The position numbers and the translations under genes were made by a program. 64,000 nt of DNA, taken from positions 1,922,001-1,986,000 of the forward strand of contig OZ020485.1 of NCBI GenBank assembly GCA_963971405.1, written 5' to 3'. Source of the stretch: Psococerastis gibbosa (Eukaryota; Arthropoda; Insecta; Psocodea; Psocidae). The notes under the pieces were generated by a model. That model saw only the letters and a list, made by a program, of their open reading frames with translations. It was not told where the DNA came from and ran no database searches. Shown one piece after another: positions 55,330-64,000 of this stretch. The stretch's first letter is position 1. Each line of letters starts with the position of its first letter.

Positions 55330-57090
55330 CATGCTTTTCAGCTTCCTTCAACTCCTGAAAGCCTAATTCTGTGACAATAAGTAACTGACAAGGAAGTCAA
55401 AACCTGTGTTCTGGAAATAAAGCGACTGCTGGGGTGGACGGAATTAATCCTAAGCACATCAACACAGTCGCAGATAACATATCTCATGTGTTAGCCTACA
55501 TTGCAAAATAATGTGAGCTTTCCAGTGGGTATTTACCCAACCTCACTCAAACAGGCTGTTACGGTGCCAATTTATAAAACCAAAGGATGGAATAGCGGTG
55601 GCCGGCAAGATTTTGAAAAAAACTAACTAGGCAAACAAGCTTCCTAAATAGACACACCTGGCTGAGGGAAAATCAAAAAGGGCACTGAATAAGCAGTCAG
55701 CAATTTGTTGAATTTAAAATTAATTGCATGTATAGATCTGTAAATGACGGCAAAAAAGGCGGCAATAATGTCGGACGTATCACGTGATTTTGATTGTGTT
55801 GACCACGAGAAATTACACGAGTCGGTCAGCGTAACACCTGTGTTTGCACCATTCGTTTGCACTGCGCATGCTCATGGACTCTAACCACAGAACATCGTAT
55901 AATTATATATTAGGGCTGCCACATTCCGTGGTTTACCTCAGAATTTCGTGGGAAATAATTCTATTCCGGGATCAACAATTTTTGAGTACCGACCTAAGAA
56001 CAGTGGGTACTGTAGGTACGTAGGCTACAGTTCAATGTGAAGGGTTGTAATACTGCAATTTACTTTTGGCCTACGGTACTGCATGCTATTTTGGTGTTCT
56101 GTGCTGCTGACTATTCTGTAAAGTGCAGTGAAGTTTTCAATTGCAAACACAATATAAGTCTAATTAATTTTTAACTGTGGAATTTTAATTTTTCCGTTAA
56201 TTATTTAGTAATATCAAAACACAAGCTTCTTTAATCCTATTTACATAATTTGAAATTTAGGTGTGTCACTGCTTCATCATTTAGCTTATTAGGTGCAGTA
56301 GTAAAAAACTAAATGCACTAATGATGGTAGGCTACGATGAGTACCAGGCTGGGCAGCCGTATTCCTAACAATTTTTAAATAATTCACGGAATACGGAATA
56401 CTCCGGAATTTTTTAAAATGTTGGTCCCCTTTATATGATATGATTTTTTTAACTCTCATCTGTCCATGGCCCTGGTTCCTAACCTTATCTGGTTATTTTA
56501 AATTTTAATTGTAACTTTAAATTGCAGCCGATAAAAAATACCCATCAGCTTCAGATTCAACCATCACAAATTGACATGATTCCATAAATTGGCATACAAA
56601 TATTGGTATGCATAGGTATTTCCCCAAAAATCCACAGAAAAACCTCAAAAATTGTTGATCCCGGAAATTTCTCGGAATAGAATTAGTTCCCACGGAATTC
56701 TGAGTTAAACCACGGAATGTGGCAGCCCTAATATATAATTATACGATGTTCTGTGGCTTGAGTCCATGAGCATGCGCAGTGCAAACGAATGGTGCAAACA
56801 CAGGTGTTACGCTGACCGACTCGTGAAATTACAGGAGGAGCAGCTGTCAGGGCCAGAGAACTTATATAATACACTAGAAGAACCATTCGCGCTGGTGTCG
56901 CATGGTGTAGGGGCCTTGCATTTGTATCGGACAAAAGGTGTTATGATGGAGACTTGCAGTTTACCACTGGGGTCGAACTTGGCTCAAACTGTTTCTTCAT
57001 CTACCTCAACTCCTTATGTAAAAATAACTATTTTGGCAAACTAGTTGGCTTCGCAGATGATATGTGTCCCTTACTTATGAATCTTACGAC
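55330..57090 (+). pseudogene. LINE RT copy split by a fold-back element
   Basis: Fragments in order: VTDKEVKTCVLEIK, AGVDGINPKHI, LKQAVTVPIYKTKGW, SDVSRDFDCVDHEKL (ending at 55816). After the 1.0-kb insertion come EEQLSGPENLYNTLEEP, FTTGVELGSNCFFIYLNSLC and FGKLVGFADDM at about 57040-57070. The order matches RT motifs from the fingers to the FADD active site of a Jockey-group LINE. There are several frameshifts and stops, and nothing convincing follows FADD. Confidence 0.82.
55817..56824. mobile_element. 1008-bp fold-back element with 8-bp duplication
   Basis: Ends ACGAGTCGGTCAGCGTAACA and its inverse. The arms (about 55817-55987 and 56643-56824) are inverted copies with very high identity by eye. 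GAAATTAC is duplicated at 55809-55816 and 56825-56832. The interior of about 650 bp is noncoding. The arms include a TAGGGCTGCCACATTCCG segment. It sits inside a LINE RT frame. The 8-bp duplication suggests hAT; Mutator-like fold-backs usually make 9 bp and remain an alternative. Confidence 0.88.
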
Positions 57091-57398
57091 TCGTGGCAAG
57101 ATGTAGGGCAGTTTAGTAAAAATTTCCAGAAAGAACGCTTATTTCTCGATACCACACTCTGTTCACGACATCGGGTCGCATGTGGCATATGGTGGACTTA
57201 CAAGACCCATTTGTCGCCTCTGTGCACTACCCAGCCCGAATTATGTGATAACAAGTAACAACTACAGCCGAAAAGGTAGAAAAGAACCGTGTTTCCCGTT
57301 GTTTGAGCATAAGGTCCTTCTTGTTTTCCTCCTGAGCGGAGCACAGATGCGTCAGATGGATTGTTTGGAACTTGGAGGCGGCAGGAGCTTGCTACTAA

Positions 57399-57782
57399 GG
57401 CGCCCATTCCACCGACCGGCTAGGGCTATTTACAAAAACGGTGACGTGGTAGCAGACATTCAAGACTTAGGTGGCGTTTCCACCGACCTCGCATTGCAGA
57501 ATGCAAATGACATTGACGGAAATTAGAACTTTTCTTTTTATAGAAATCTATTAAAATGTTTGTACTTAACATATCCCATGACGCCATTTTTTAATTTTAG
57601 TTTGTTTGTTTTTGATTTTACTGTATGATCATTGATCAATTTTAACTATGGCATAGAGGAAAATAAACATTTCCGTCAATTCTGCATTGCGAGGCCGGTG
57701 GAAACCCCGCCTAAGTCTTGAATGTCTGCTACCACGTCACTGTTTTTGTAAATATCCCTAGCCGGTCGGTGGAATGGGCGCC
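57399..57782. mobile_element. PIF/Harbinger-like MITE, 384 bp
   Basis: Second copy of the element at 49598, with termini GGCGCCCATTCCACCGACCG and inverse, and more complete TIR pairing (GGCGCC at both ends). Flanks are TAA and TAT. No coding capacity. Confidence 0.88.
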
Positions 57783-58055
57783 TATGGGCGTCCTACTGTA
57801 CTATTACTTAAATACAATATTATAAAATACTGGGCTATACATTAATTCCCATGGCCTATTGAAAATTACTTTTCATTTGATTCTTTTAATAGTACAATAC
57901 CATATATATTTCAGTTAAATCATAGGCTACAATACAAGTAAAGTATAAGATAAAATCGTCAGTGCATCGTCAAAATCAGGTAGTTCTGTCATTGTCATTG
58001 TGATTATGCTAGTGCCTCAGTGACAGTGTAGAAAGCTTTCTCTAAGAGATGGTTT
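57783..58055. other. no gene seen
   Basis: AT-rich spacer between the MITE and the LINE 3' end; nothing recognisable. Confidence 0.45.
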
Positions 58056-59920
58056 CTATTTAGGGAAGTTAGAAGCATTTCTCGCCGCTCTCAGTTCAAT
58101 CCGGAGTTTTCTAAGGTAGGGGAAACCTTGTAGTATAGAATCCAGTCGCTCACACTTGGCTGTGCGTGGCGCTGGCCTTACAAGGTCTCCCCGTTGCCTC
58201 GTGTTGTAGGTGTGAGTGTCCCCGTTTTGTTTAAATGTCCCCCACACCTCAGGCTTTAAGATATGTAAGATGCATCTAAATATGTACAGACTTGGGCTGT
58301 CATGATTTTTAATGATTTGAAGTGAGAGCGACAACTGTCACGAGGTCCCAGTCTTAGCATGTAGCGCACTCCCCTCTTTTGGAGCCTGAGTACAGCGTCC
58401 ATGTTCCCTACGGAAGTCCCTCCCCAGGCCAATATGCCGTAGTTTGTATGGCTTATTACAAGTGAGTGGTAGGCCTGGAGAGTTACCTCCGGAGGATACA
58501 CAGAAATAAGGCGCCTGACTACAAAGAGGCCACTATTTAGTTTTTTTAATAGCTCAGCCACGTGTTTGTTCCAGTTTAAGTCCTTGTCAACCTGCATTCC
58601 TAAGAATCTGACGCTGTCGGTTGCTGTTATTGATTGCCCTGCTATGCGTGGGTATGCGTCAAGCTCAGGTTGGGAGTTAGAGAACACTGTTAGTTGCGTT
58701 TTTGTTTCGTTTAGCAAGAGCGCATGTGTGGCAAATTCGAGTCTTATGTCATCCAGCCTTTTATTGCACTTTATCCCCGTTTCTATTATTGAAGGACCGG
58801 TTATGATGAGCGTAGTATCGTCCGCGAACATCAGCCTTTCGTTTTCATTACTTTCAAGTAGTGAGTTGACATAGAGTAGATAGCAAAGTGGTCCCATAAC
58901 GGAGCCTTGCCCTACGCCTATGTTGTTTGTAGCTACTTCTGATCTTCCACTTCTGGATTTTGCTCTTGGATTTCTACGTATTGTTTTCGGTCAGATAGGA
59001 AGCTTGCGATCCAGTTTACTGCTTCTCCTCGTATACCATAGCACACTAGCTTCTCCAGTAGTAGTTTATGCTGTACGCAGTCGAATGCGGCTGTGAGATC
59101 TAGATAAGCGCCTATTGTGATGAGCTTTTTGACTTTGTTGTTCAGTATGTGCTCGAGTGCTTTGATGACAGCGTCAGTTGTCGATTTACCCTTTTGTAAT
59201 CCCCGCTGATTAGGACTTATTATACGGTGTTTTTCAAGGAAAGCTAATAATCTTTTGACACAAATCTTTTCAAAGACCTTTCAAAAAACAGATTTAAGCG
59301 CTATTGGCCTATACTGGTTTATGTCTGTTTTTTCACCCTTGGTTTTGTATATTGGCTCAATTTTTGCCGTTTTCAGTGCTGTGGGGAATTTTCCTTCCAT
59401 GAATGACGTATTAATTAAGAAAGTTATTGGTTGTGCTAGCGCCTCTGCATTATTCTTTAGTAAGTTCGATGAAATCCCGTCAGGTCCAGATGAATGGGTA
59501 TTTTTTATTTCGGCTATGGTCCTTTTAATTTACACTATCTGAAGGTGTGTTAAAAAATGAACTGAATATTTCTTCATGAAACCCAGTGGCCGTGTGCTGT
59601 TTTCCCTTCCCGATTACATCTTGAGCTATTTCGCTGATTTTTATCGGCTTGCTTATAAAAAAGTTGTTGAAAGCATCTGCAACCTGCTTTGGGTTAGTGA
59701 TTAGAGCATCCTCTAGTTTGAGAGTTGTTTTTCTAGTATTTTTAGGCTTTTGCTGGCGCTCTTGGTTGACTACCTTCCACATGGCCTTCATTTTATGTGG
59801 AGCTGACTCAATAATTTTTTTTGTTTTAGCCATTCTCGCCGCCTGTAGATACTTTTGGTATTGCTTGTGCTTCTGGACAAGCTTCACTCTTACCATGCCG
59901 GACTTCTAGTTTGATTGTTA
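58056..59920 (-). pseudogene. Jockey-like LINE, RT and flanking regions
   Basis: Three frames in order on the minus strand. 59896-59525 gives a pre-RT linker (KTKKIIESAPHKMKAMWKVV, LITNPKQVADAFNNFFISKP). 59524-58900, with at least one stop, gives NTHSSGPDGISSNLLKN, QYRPIALKSVF, RGLQKGKSTTDAVIKALEHI and AYLDLTAAFDCVQHKLLLEK. 58897-58256 gives MGPLCYLLYVNSL, LMFADDTTLI, VRFLGMQVDKDLNWNKHVAE and AYHSLVISHTNYGILAWGGT. A last frame (58334-58056) carries HTYNTRQRGDLV and RIELRAARNASNF. The FADD active site is intact. Endonuclease is absent, so it is 5'-truncated near 59920. A second fragment of the family is at 28885-29190. Confidence 0.9.
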
Positions 59921-60340
59921 TTGTCTATAATTCAATGGGCTGCGGGATGTCTTGTCTCGATATTTTGATTATTACTGTATATATTTTAAGCAACTTAGTA
60001 AAGCAAAATTGCACCATGAACGAATTTAAATTGTACTCAATTTTCTGTACAAAAGATTTGCATTTTATTGGACTTTAATAGGTATGGAAATGAAAGTTTT
60101 AACCCCAATATAGTATATATATATAGCATGAGACTAAACTGACACCACAGGAATGGGTGCTAGGTAACCTGTTTTTTGAACTGAGCACAAAATCAAATGC
60201 AGTTTTGTTTAGTTTTAATTTAGTTTAGTTTTGGACTTTTGGCACGTAGGGTTAATAGTTATGTGATTGTGCAATTACAGTTGTTGCAATTTTATGCTAT
60301 TGCAATTAAATTTTTTTAAATCTCAAGAGGTACAGTTATT
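59921..60340. other. no gene seen
   Basis: AT-rich; short TA runs near 60115-60125; nothing recognisable. Confidence 0.45.
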
Positions 60341-60855
60341 ATTGCTTTCCAATTTATACGTGGTATAAAGAAAGCTTTGTGATGTTCGAAATTTCCGATT
60401 CCGAGATTTCAACGGAATTACACGTTTTGAGGTCCCAGGAACCCACAAAAGTGGTTTTTACTAAATGTCTGTCTTTCGCTCTGTCTGTCTGTCTGTATGT
60501 ATGTCTGTCTGACTGTCTGTTCACCTATTTCCGGGCAAACTACTCGGCCGATTTTGATGAAATTTTGCATGTAGGTTCACAAAAATCATGCCTCGAGGCT
60601 ATTTTTATTTTATTTTGGGCTAACTCAATTTGGGGGGGTTCTCAAAAAACTCCAGAAAAACGTCTAAAAAAAATATTTCTCAAAAAGGCTCCAACGATTT
60701 CTTTTAAATTCACAAATATTGTAGTCCTTATTAATGTTAACCCCCCCGAGATTTCAGAAATTTAACTATAGGAAAATTATTTACCATAAAAGTACTCATT
60801 TTCTCTATCTACTATAGTTGATAAATTGGAAAGCATGTAAACTCGGACCGGTTCT
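60341..60855 (+). mobile_element. Helentron-like element with internal deletion
   Basis: Start ATTGCTTTCCAATTTATACG, 5' hairpin, mixed GTCT/GTAT microsatellite (60466-60520), interior blocks to GTAGTCCTTATTAATGTTAA, then a jump to CCCCCCGAGATTTCAGAAAT and the 3' end ATAAATTGGAAAGCATG, GGACCGGTTCT. About 340 bp of the distal interior is missing, including the GTTTTAGGTGTTAAA block. Confidence 0.87.
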
Positions 60856-61830
60856 TATTATATAGCCCAACAAATAATGCTGTATTGTAACAGGAATCAT
60901 GAAACCCCTTAAATGTTAATATAATGTAACGTAGCCTAACTAGTAAAAAATAATATAATTTTGTCATGTACCTATTACTAAAAACAAATTTAAAGCGAAG
61001 ATTTTCCAAAACTGGTCGCTTTAAATATATATTTAGTAGTACTTGACAAATTTGTTTTATTTTTTTATTTTGTACTATACAATGACGAAGTATTACTGAA
61101 AGAATAGCCTATACCTACATTTATTATGGGTTCATCTGACTACAAAGAAGGACTCATTGAGAGTATGGTTGATCTATACTCTATAACAAAGCTTTATATA
61201 TCGTACTATAGACTTATACTGTATTGTATGTGCAAAGTTCAAGAAACCGCCAAGGAAACTACCATTTCTGAATTACCTTGTAAAGCTAGCTAGGGGTGTT
61301 TACTTACCAATCCCGTCCCTTTTCCCATCTGCTTGGGTTTCCGTTTATGTCTGTTGTTTCTTGCCAATGATAGGACCCATGGCTTACGCCTTGCAGTCGT
61401 GAATCGCGATCCTTTGGAAAACAAACTACAAGCTCCGGAAAAATCCATCGCACTAGAGTGGATGTTGCTGGTATAAAAATGCGGCATTTACTCGGGGGTG
61501 ACCGCATTTTTCTTTATGCCGAATGGATGCGACACGACTTTGCCACATTTCTGTCCCTCCCATTATGCGAATTTATATTGATTCGTATTTTGTCGAATTA
61601 TCGCATTTGGTATTTATTGCCCCTGTGCTGTTACACAAATGAACATTACATTAAAAATTGGATTAACAATGGAACGGCTGTTAGGGGTTCGTATTTCTGG
61701 CAATGCCATTTATGGCAGTCGCCGTACTGTCGTAGCCCCTTTATGGTGACTTTCCAACCAAATCATAAAAATACTGAGTTATACCAGTCGTATGGAACAC
61801 CGTGCGATAACCTCATCGTACAGTTCTACT
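60856..61830. other. no gene established
   Basis: A 155-codon plus-strand frame runs from 61458 into the hAT element at 61831. It shows no domain I recognise, has no flanking signals, and its last third is transposon, so I do not call it. The rest is AT-rich without features. Confidence 0.4.
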
Positions 61831-62324
61831 CAGCCCCGAATTTAGGAATAGGCAGAGTAGGCAGCTGCCTAGGGGCCTCCACACGAAAGGGGCCCCCACA
61901 AGATTTAAAAAAAACATTAAGTTAAAAAGTAAGAAATTTCCAAGTAAATTTCTTATTTGCCTAACATTAATGGTGACACATTGCTCAGCTGAGAGGTCTT
62001 TTTCAAAATTAAAGCTATTGCTAAAAAGGCTAAGAACTTCAATGCTCCAAGGGAGATTGAATATTTTGGCTCTCTTCAGCTCAGAAAGAGATATTTGAAA
62101 GAGCTGAACGTTGAATCTATAATAAATTAGACGCATTTAAATTGAAATGTAAGGACAAGTATTATGCTGTTATTGTTCCCTCTTTTCCTAATATCGTAAT
62201 ATAATGTACATAACTGCAGTGCAACAGTGAGGGAAAGCCAATGGGAGCTGCTCCTTTTGGGAGGGCCCCCGCAGAGAACTATGCCTGCATACAGGCCTCC
62301 GAAGCCTAAATCCAGCCCTAGCTG
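61831..62324 (+). mobile_element. hAT deletion derivative with C-terminal dimerisation remnant
   Basis: GTTCTACT is duplicated exactly at 61823-61830 and 62325-62332. The left end is CAGCCCCGAATTTAGG and the right end, inverted, is CAGCTAGGGCTGGATTTAGG. From 61961 the plus strand reads LTLMVTHCSAERSFSKLKLL, then KRLRTSMLQGRLNILALFSS. This is the hAT C-terminal (hATC) dimerisation domain with its CSAERSFS hallmark. After SERDI a one-base frame change leads to LKELNVESIIN and a stop. The rest of the transposase is missing, so this 494-bp copy is an internal deletion of a zinc-finger MYM-like hAT. Confidence 0.92.
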
Positions 62325-63064
62325 GTTCTACTGTTGAATTAAATAATTATGTTTTGCATCGTAATTAGGTGTATTTAATTTACTTCATGCACAACGGCTG
62401 CGACTACTGCATTTCGGGATACATAAAAGAAACAATGCCGAAAAGCAATAATATTGATTCAATGGACTGAATTGAAAACAATAATGCAGCGGGCGGCATT
62501 TGGAGAAATGTCTGCACCCTGCGGTTAGCTAAATGATAAAGCTAACTATTTTGGGAGTTAATGACCCGCGCGCGATTCCGTAATGCAATTTGAGAACAAT
62601 GTATTATTTAGTTGGGCCCTTGTTCCCGATCAAGTATTGCCGCTGGCGACCAGTCACCAGGCCGATATTCCATCTCCAGGATTAATATTAAAGTAATGCG
62701 CGCTGTACCTATAAAGGTGAAAGTTACCATTTTAAGTTATGGCAAATAATTCACACACAAAACTCAAAGGGTTTTAATTATAAATTGAAATATGTTTTAC
62801 AGACATGTCTTCATCGATGCCTCTTCAGTTTGAGATGATGTAAGTCCTGGTTTAGTGCCAACAGTGCCCGGAGCATTTTAAGGAGGTTTCATCTACCAAT
62901 TGAGGCGGTAACCAATGTCTGACTTCTGGAAACGTTCTTCAAAACTTGTCATTTGATAACTCCCTGAGCCTAAAACCACCCTCCGTGCAAAATGCTATGT
63001 ATGTAGGAGTATATCGATACGAAAATGGTAATTAACAATGTAATTAGTCTCAGGGCTAAATTAC
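62325..63064. other. no gene established; possible micro-exon
   Basis: Mostly featureless. A 37-bp segment at 62803-62839 is bracketed by TATGTTTTACAG and GTAAGT and is discussed as a candidate exon. A dispersed phrase (TCTACCAATTGAGGCGGTAA) near 62893 recurs at 6470 and 63525. Confidence 0.35.
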
Positions 63065-63205
63065 GATCGACGGACAGTCATTTGGCCAAATATTTTTTGT
63101 GTCCTGGGCCCGCAAAACGCGTAAATCTGGTGAAATCTCGGTATCGAAAATTTCTGCCATGACAAAGCTTTCCTTATATTAACGTATAAATAGGAAAGCA
63201 GCAAT
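63065..63205 (-). mobile_element. Helentron-like element, 5' fragment
   Basis: Minus strand: ATTGCTGCTTTCC-TATTTATACG, AAGGAAAGCTTTGTCATGGC, CGAAATTTTCGATAC and GGGCCCAGGACACAAAAAAT, ending before the microsatellite. The start carries an extra GCT relative to other copies. Confidence 0.7.
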
Positions 63206-64000
63206 ACAGTGTATATGTATGTGGGAGGAAATAGTGAGTTTTGCTGGTGCTGTAGTAGAACATGTTTGGAGGGAATGGAGGCAGTGCTGGGTCAGCTGAC
63301 AAGTGGGGGGGGGGGGGTGCCCGGGGAATTGCCGCTGTTATTCTTCTCATCTAGTTTGTGACGTCTTGTTATCGGTTTTATACACTTGTATCATACACTT
63401 GCTTCCTCTTTCACAATCAACCCTTCTGTACTTGTAATTTTATCATGAGGCGGTGCTTTGTAAAAATTAAAATACAATAATACACCACAAACATTCTTCT
63501 CCTATTTTCCGCTATTTTAGGGAGATACCTATTGAGACGGCGACCAATGTTCGACTTCCTGAAAATTTTGTTCCATGTGCGGCTGACCAAAAATTTGAAA
63601 AATTCATATCTCACTTAACATTGGTCGTAGAGGGGTAAGATAACATTTGACTGAAGGCCCTTAGTTGTATCTACGATAATATTAATTATCACTTTTTACG
63701 ACAAATCAACGATTTCATGATGGCGATCACTCGATCAGCCTAAGTGAAAATGATCTGACACGTGCATCCTAGGTTCAGCCGTCCACAATGCGCTGTAAAA
63801 GGAGGAACCAGACTGTCCTGTATCAACAGAACAGTTCCAAGATACATTAAACCTACCGAATAATGTCCAGAAAGGGCTTGTTTACTAAACTTAGTTGAGA
63901 CTGTCAGGTTTTTTTGGTGGGTAGCCTACTACTACTGCACTCCACAATTACTGTTTACTTTTAGTGATATTGTATTATTATTAGGGCTCTATATTAGACA
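63206..64000. other. no gene seen
   Basis: G run at about 63306-63317 and the dispersed phrase AGATACCTATTGAGACGGCG at about 63521. Nothing else recognisable up to the window end. Confidence 0.4.

Noticed and set aside
61458-61925. 155-codon plus-strand frame
   Set aside because: It runs into the hAT element past its duplicated border and has no domain; an upstream host exon cannot be excluded but is not supported.

Overview
This window looks like intergenic or deep-intronic DNA from an AT-rich invertebrate genome, most plausibly an arthropod. The basis is the mix of mobile elements: Ty3/gypsy, several non-LTR clades, a Penelope-like GIY-YIG element, hAT, PIF-like and IS630/Tc1-like DNA transposons, and a Helentron/DINE-1-like family. 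No sequence here names the species. Almost every long open frame belongs to a mobile element. The only convincing host coding sequence is one short exon at 53900-53995, which encodes a signal peptide and has good splice sites on both sides.

Layout. 1-1583: 3' part of a Ty3/gypsy pol gene, open throughout, followed by about 4.3 kb with no recognisable gene. 6.0-9.5 kb: a tRNA-like sequence, then a large non-LTR retrotransposon (endonuclease and reverse transcriptase, 6619-9315) lying between a perfect 30-bp inverted repeat, with a tRNA-derived SINE-like sequence at its 3' end. 10-17.6 kb: Helentron-like copies, a repeat family carrying a LINE insertion with a perfect 12-bp target duplication, a subterminal array of TAACGAAA motifs, an I-clade RNase H fragment, a 1.9-kb element with about 500-bp inverted arms and a YLDET transposase remnant, and a Penelope-like GIY-YIG domain. 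19-32 kb: G/C-run-rich hAT-like elements, one with a perfect 8-bp duplication inside a Helentron copy, with several LINE fragments inserted among them. 32-42 kb: further Helentron copies, a large fold-back centred near 39350, and a 482-bp hAT-like MITE.

42.5-51 kb is the most layered part. A minus-strand LINE is split by a 6.3-kb element (44179-50491) that has CACTGAGAGAAAT inverted ends, a TA target duplication and long subterminal arrays of CGATAA/TTATCG motifs. That element itself carries a Helentron copy, a 1.8-kb LINE reverse transcriptase frame and a PIF-like MITE. 51-64 kb holds the signal-peptide exon, a LINE split by a 1008-bp fold-back with an 8-bp duplication, a second PIF-like MITE, a minus-strand LINE, another Helentron copy and a 494-bp hAT deletion derivative that still encodes part of the hAT C-terminal dimerisation domain.

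The main value of the window is this nested stratigraphy: several insertion events can be ordered from target duplications and interrupted reading frames. The least familiar object is the 6.3-kb TA-flanked element with palindromic subterminal arrays, together with what looks like a relative at 13770-14061. I found no transposase for either.
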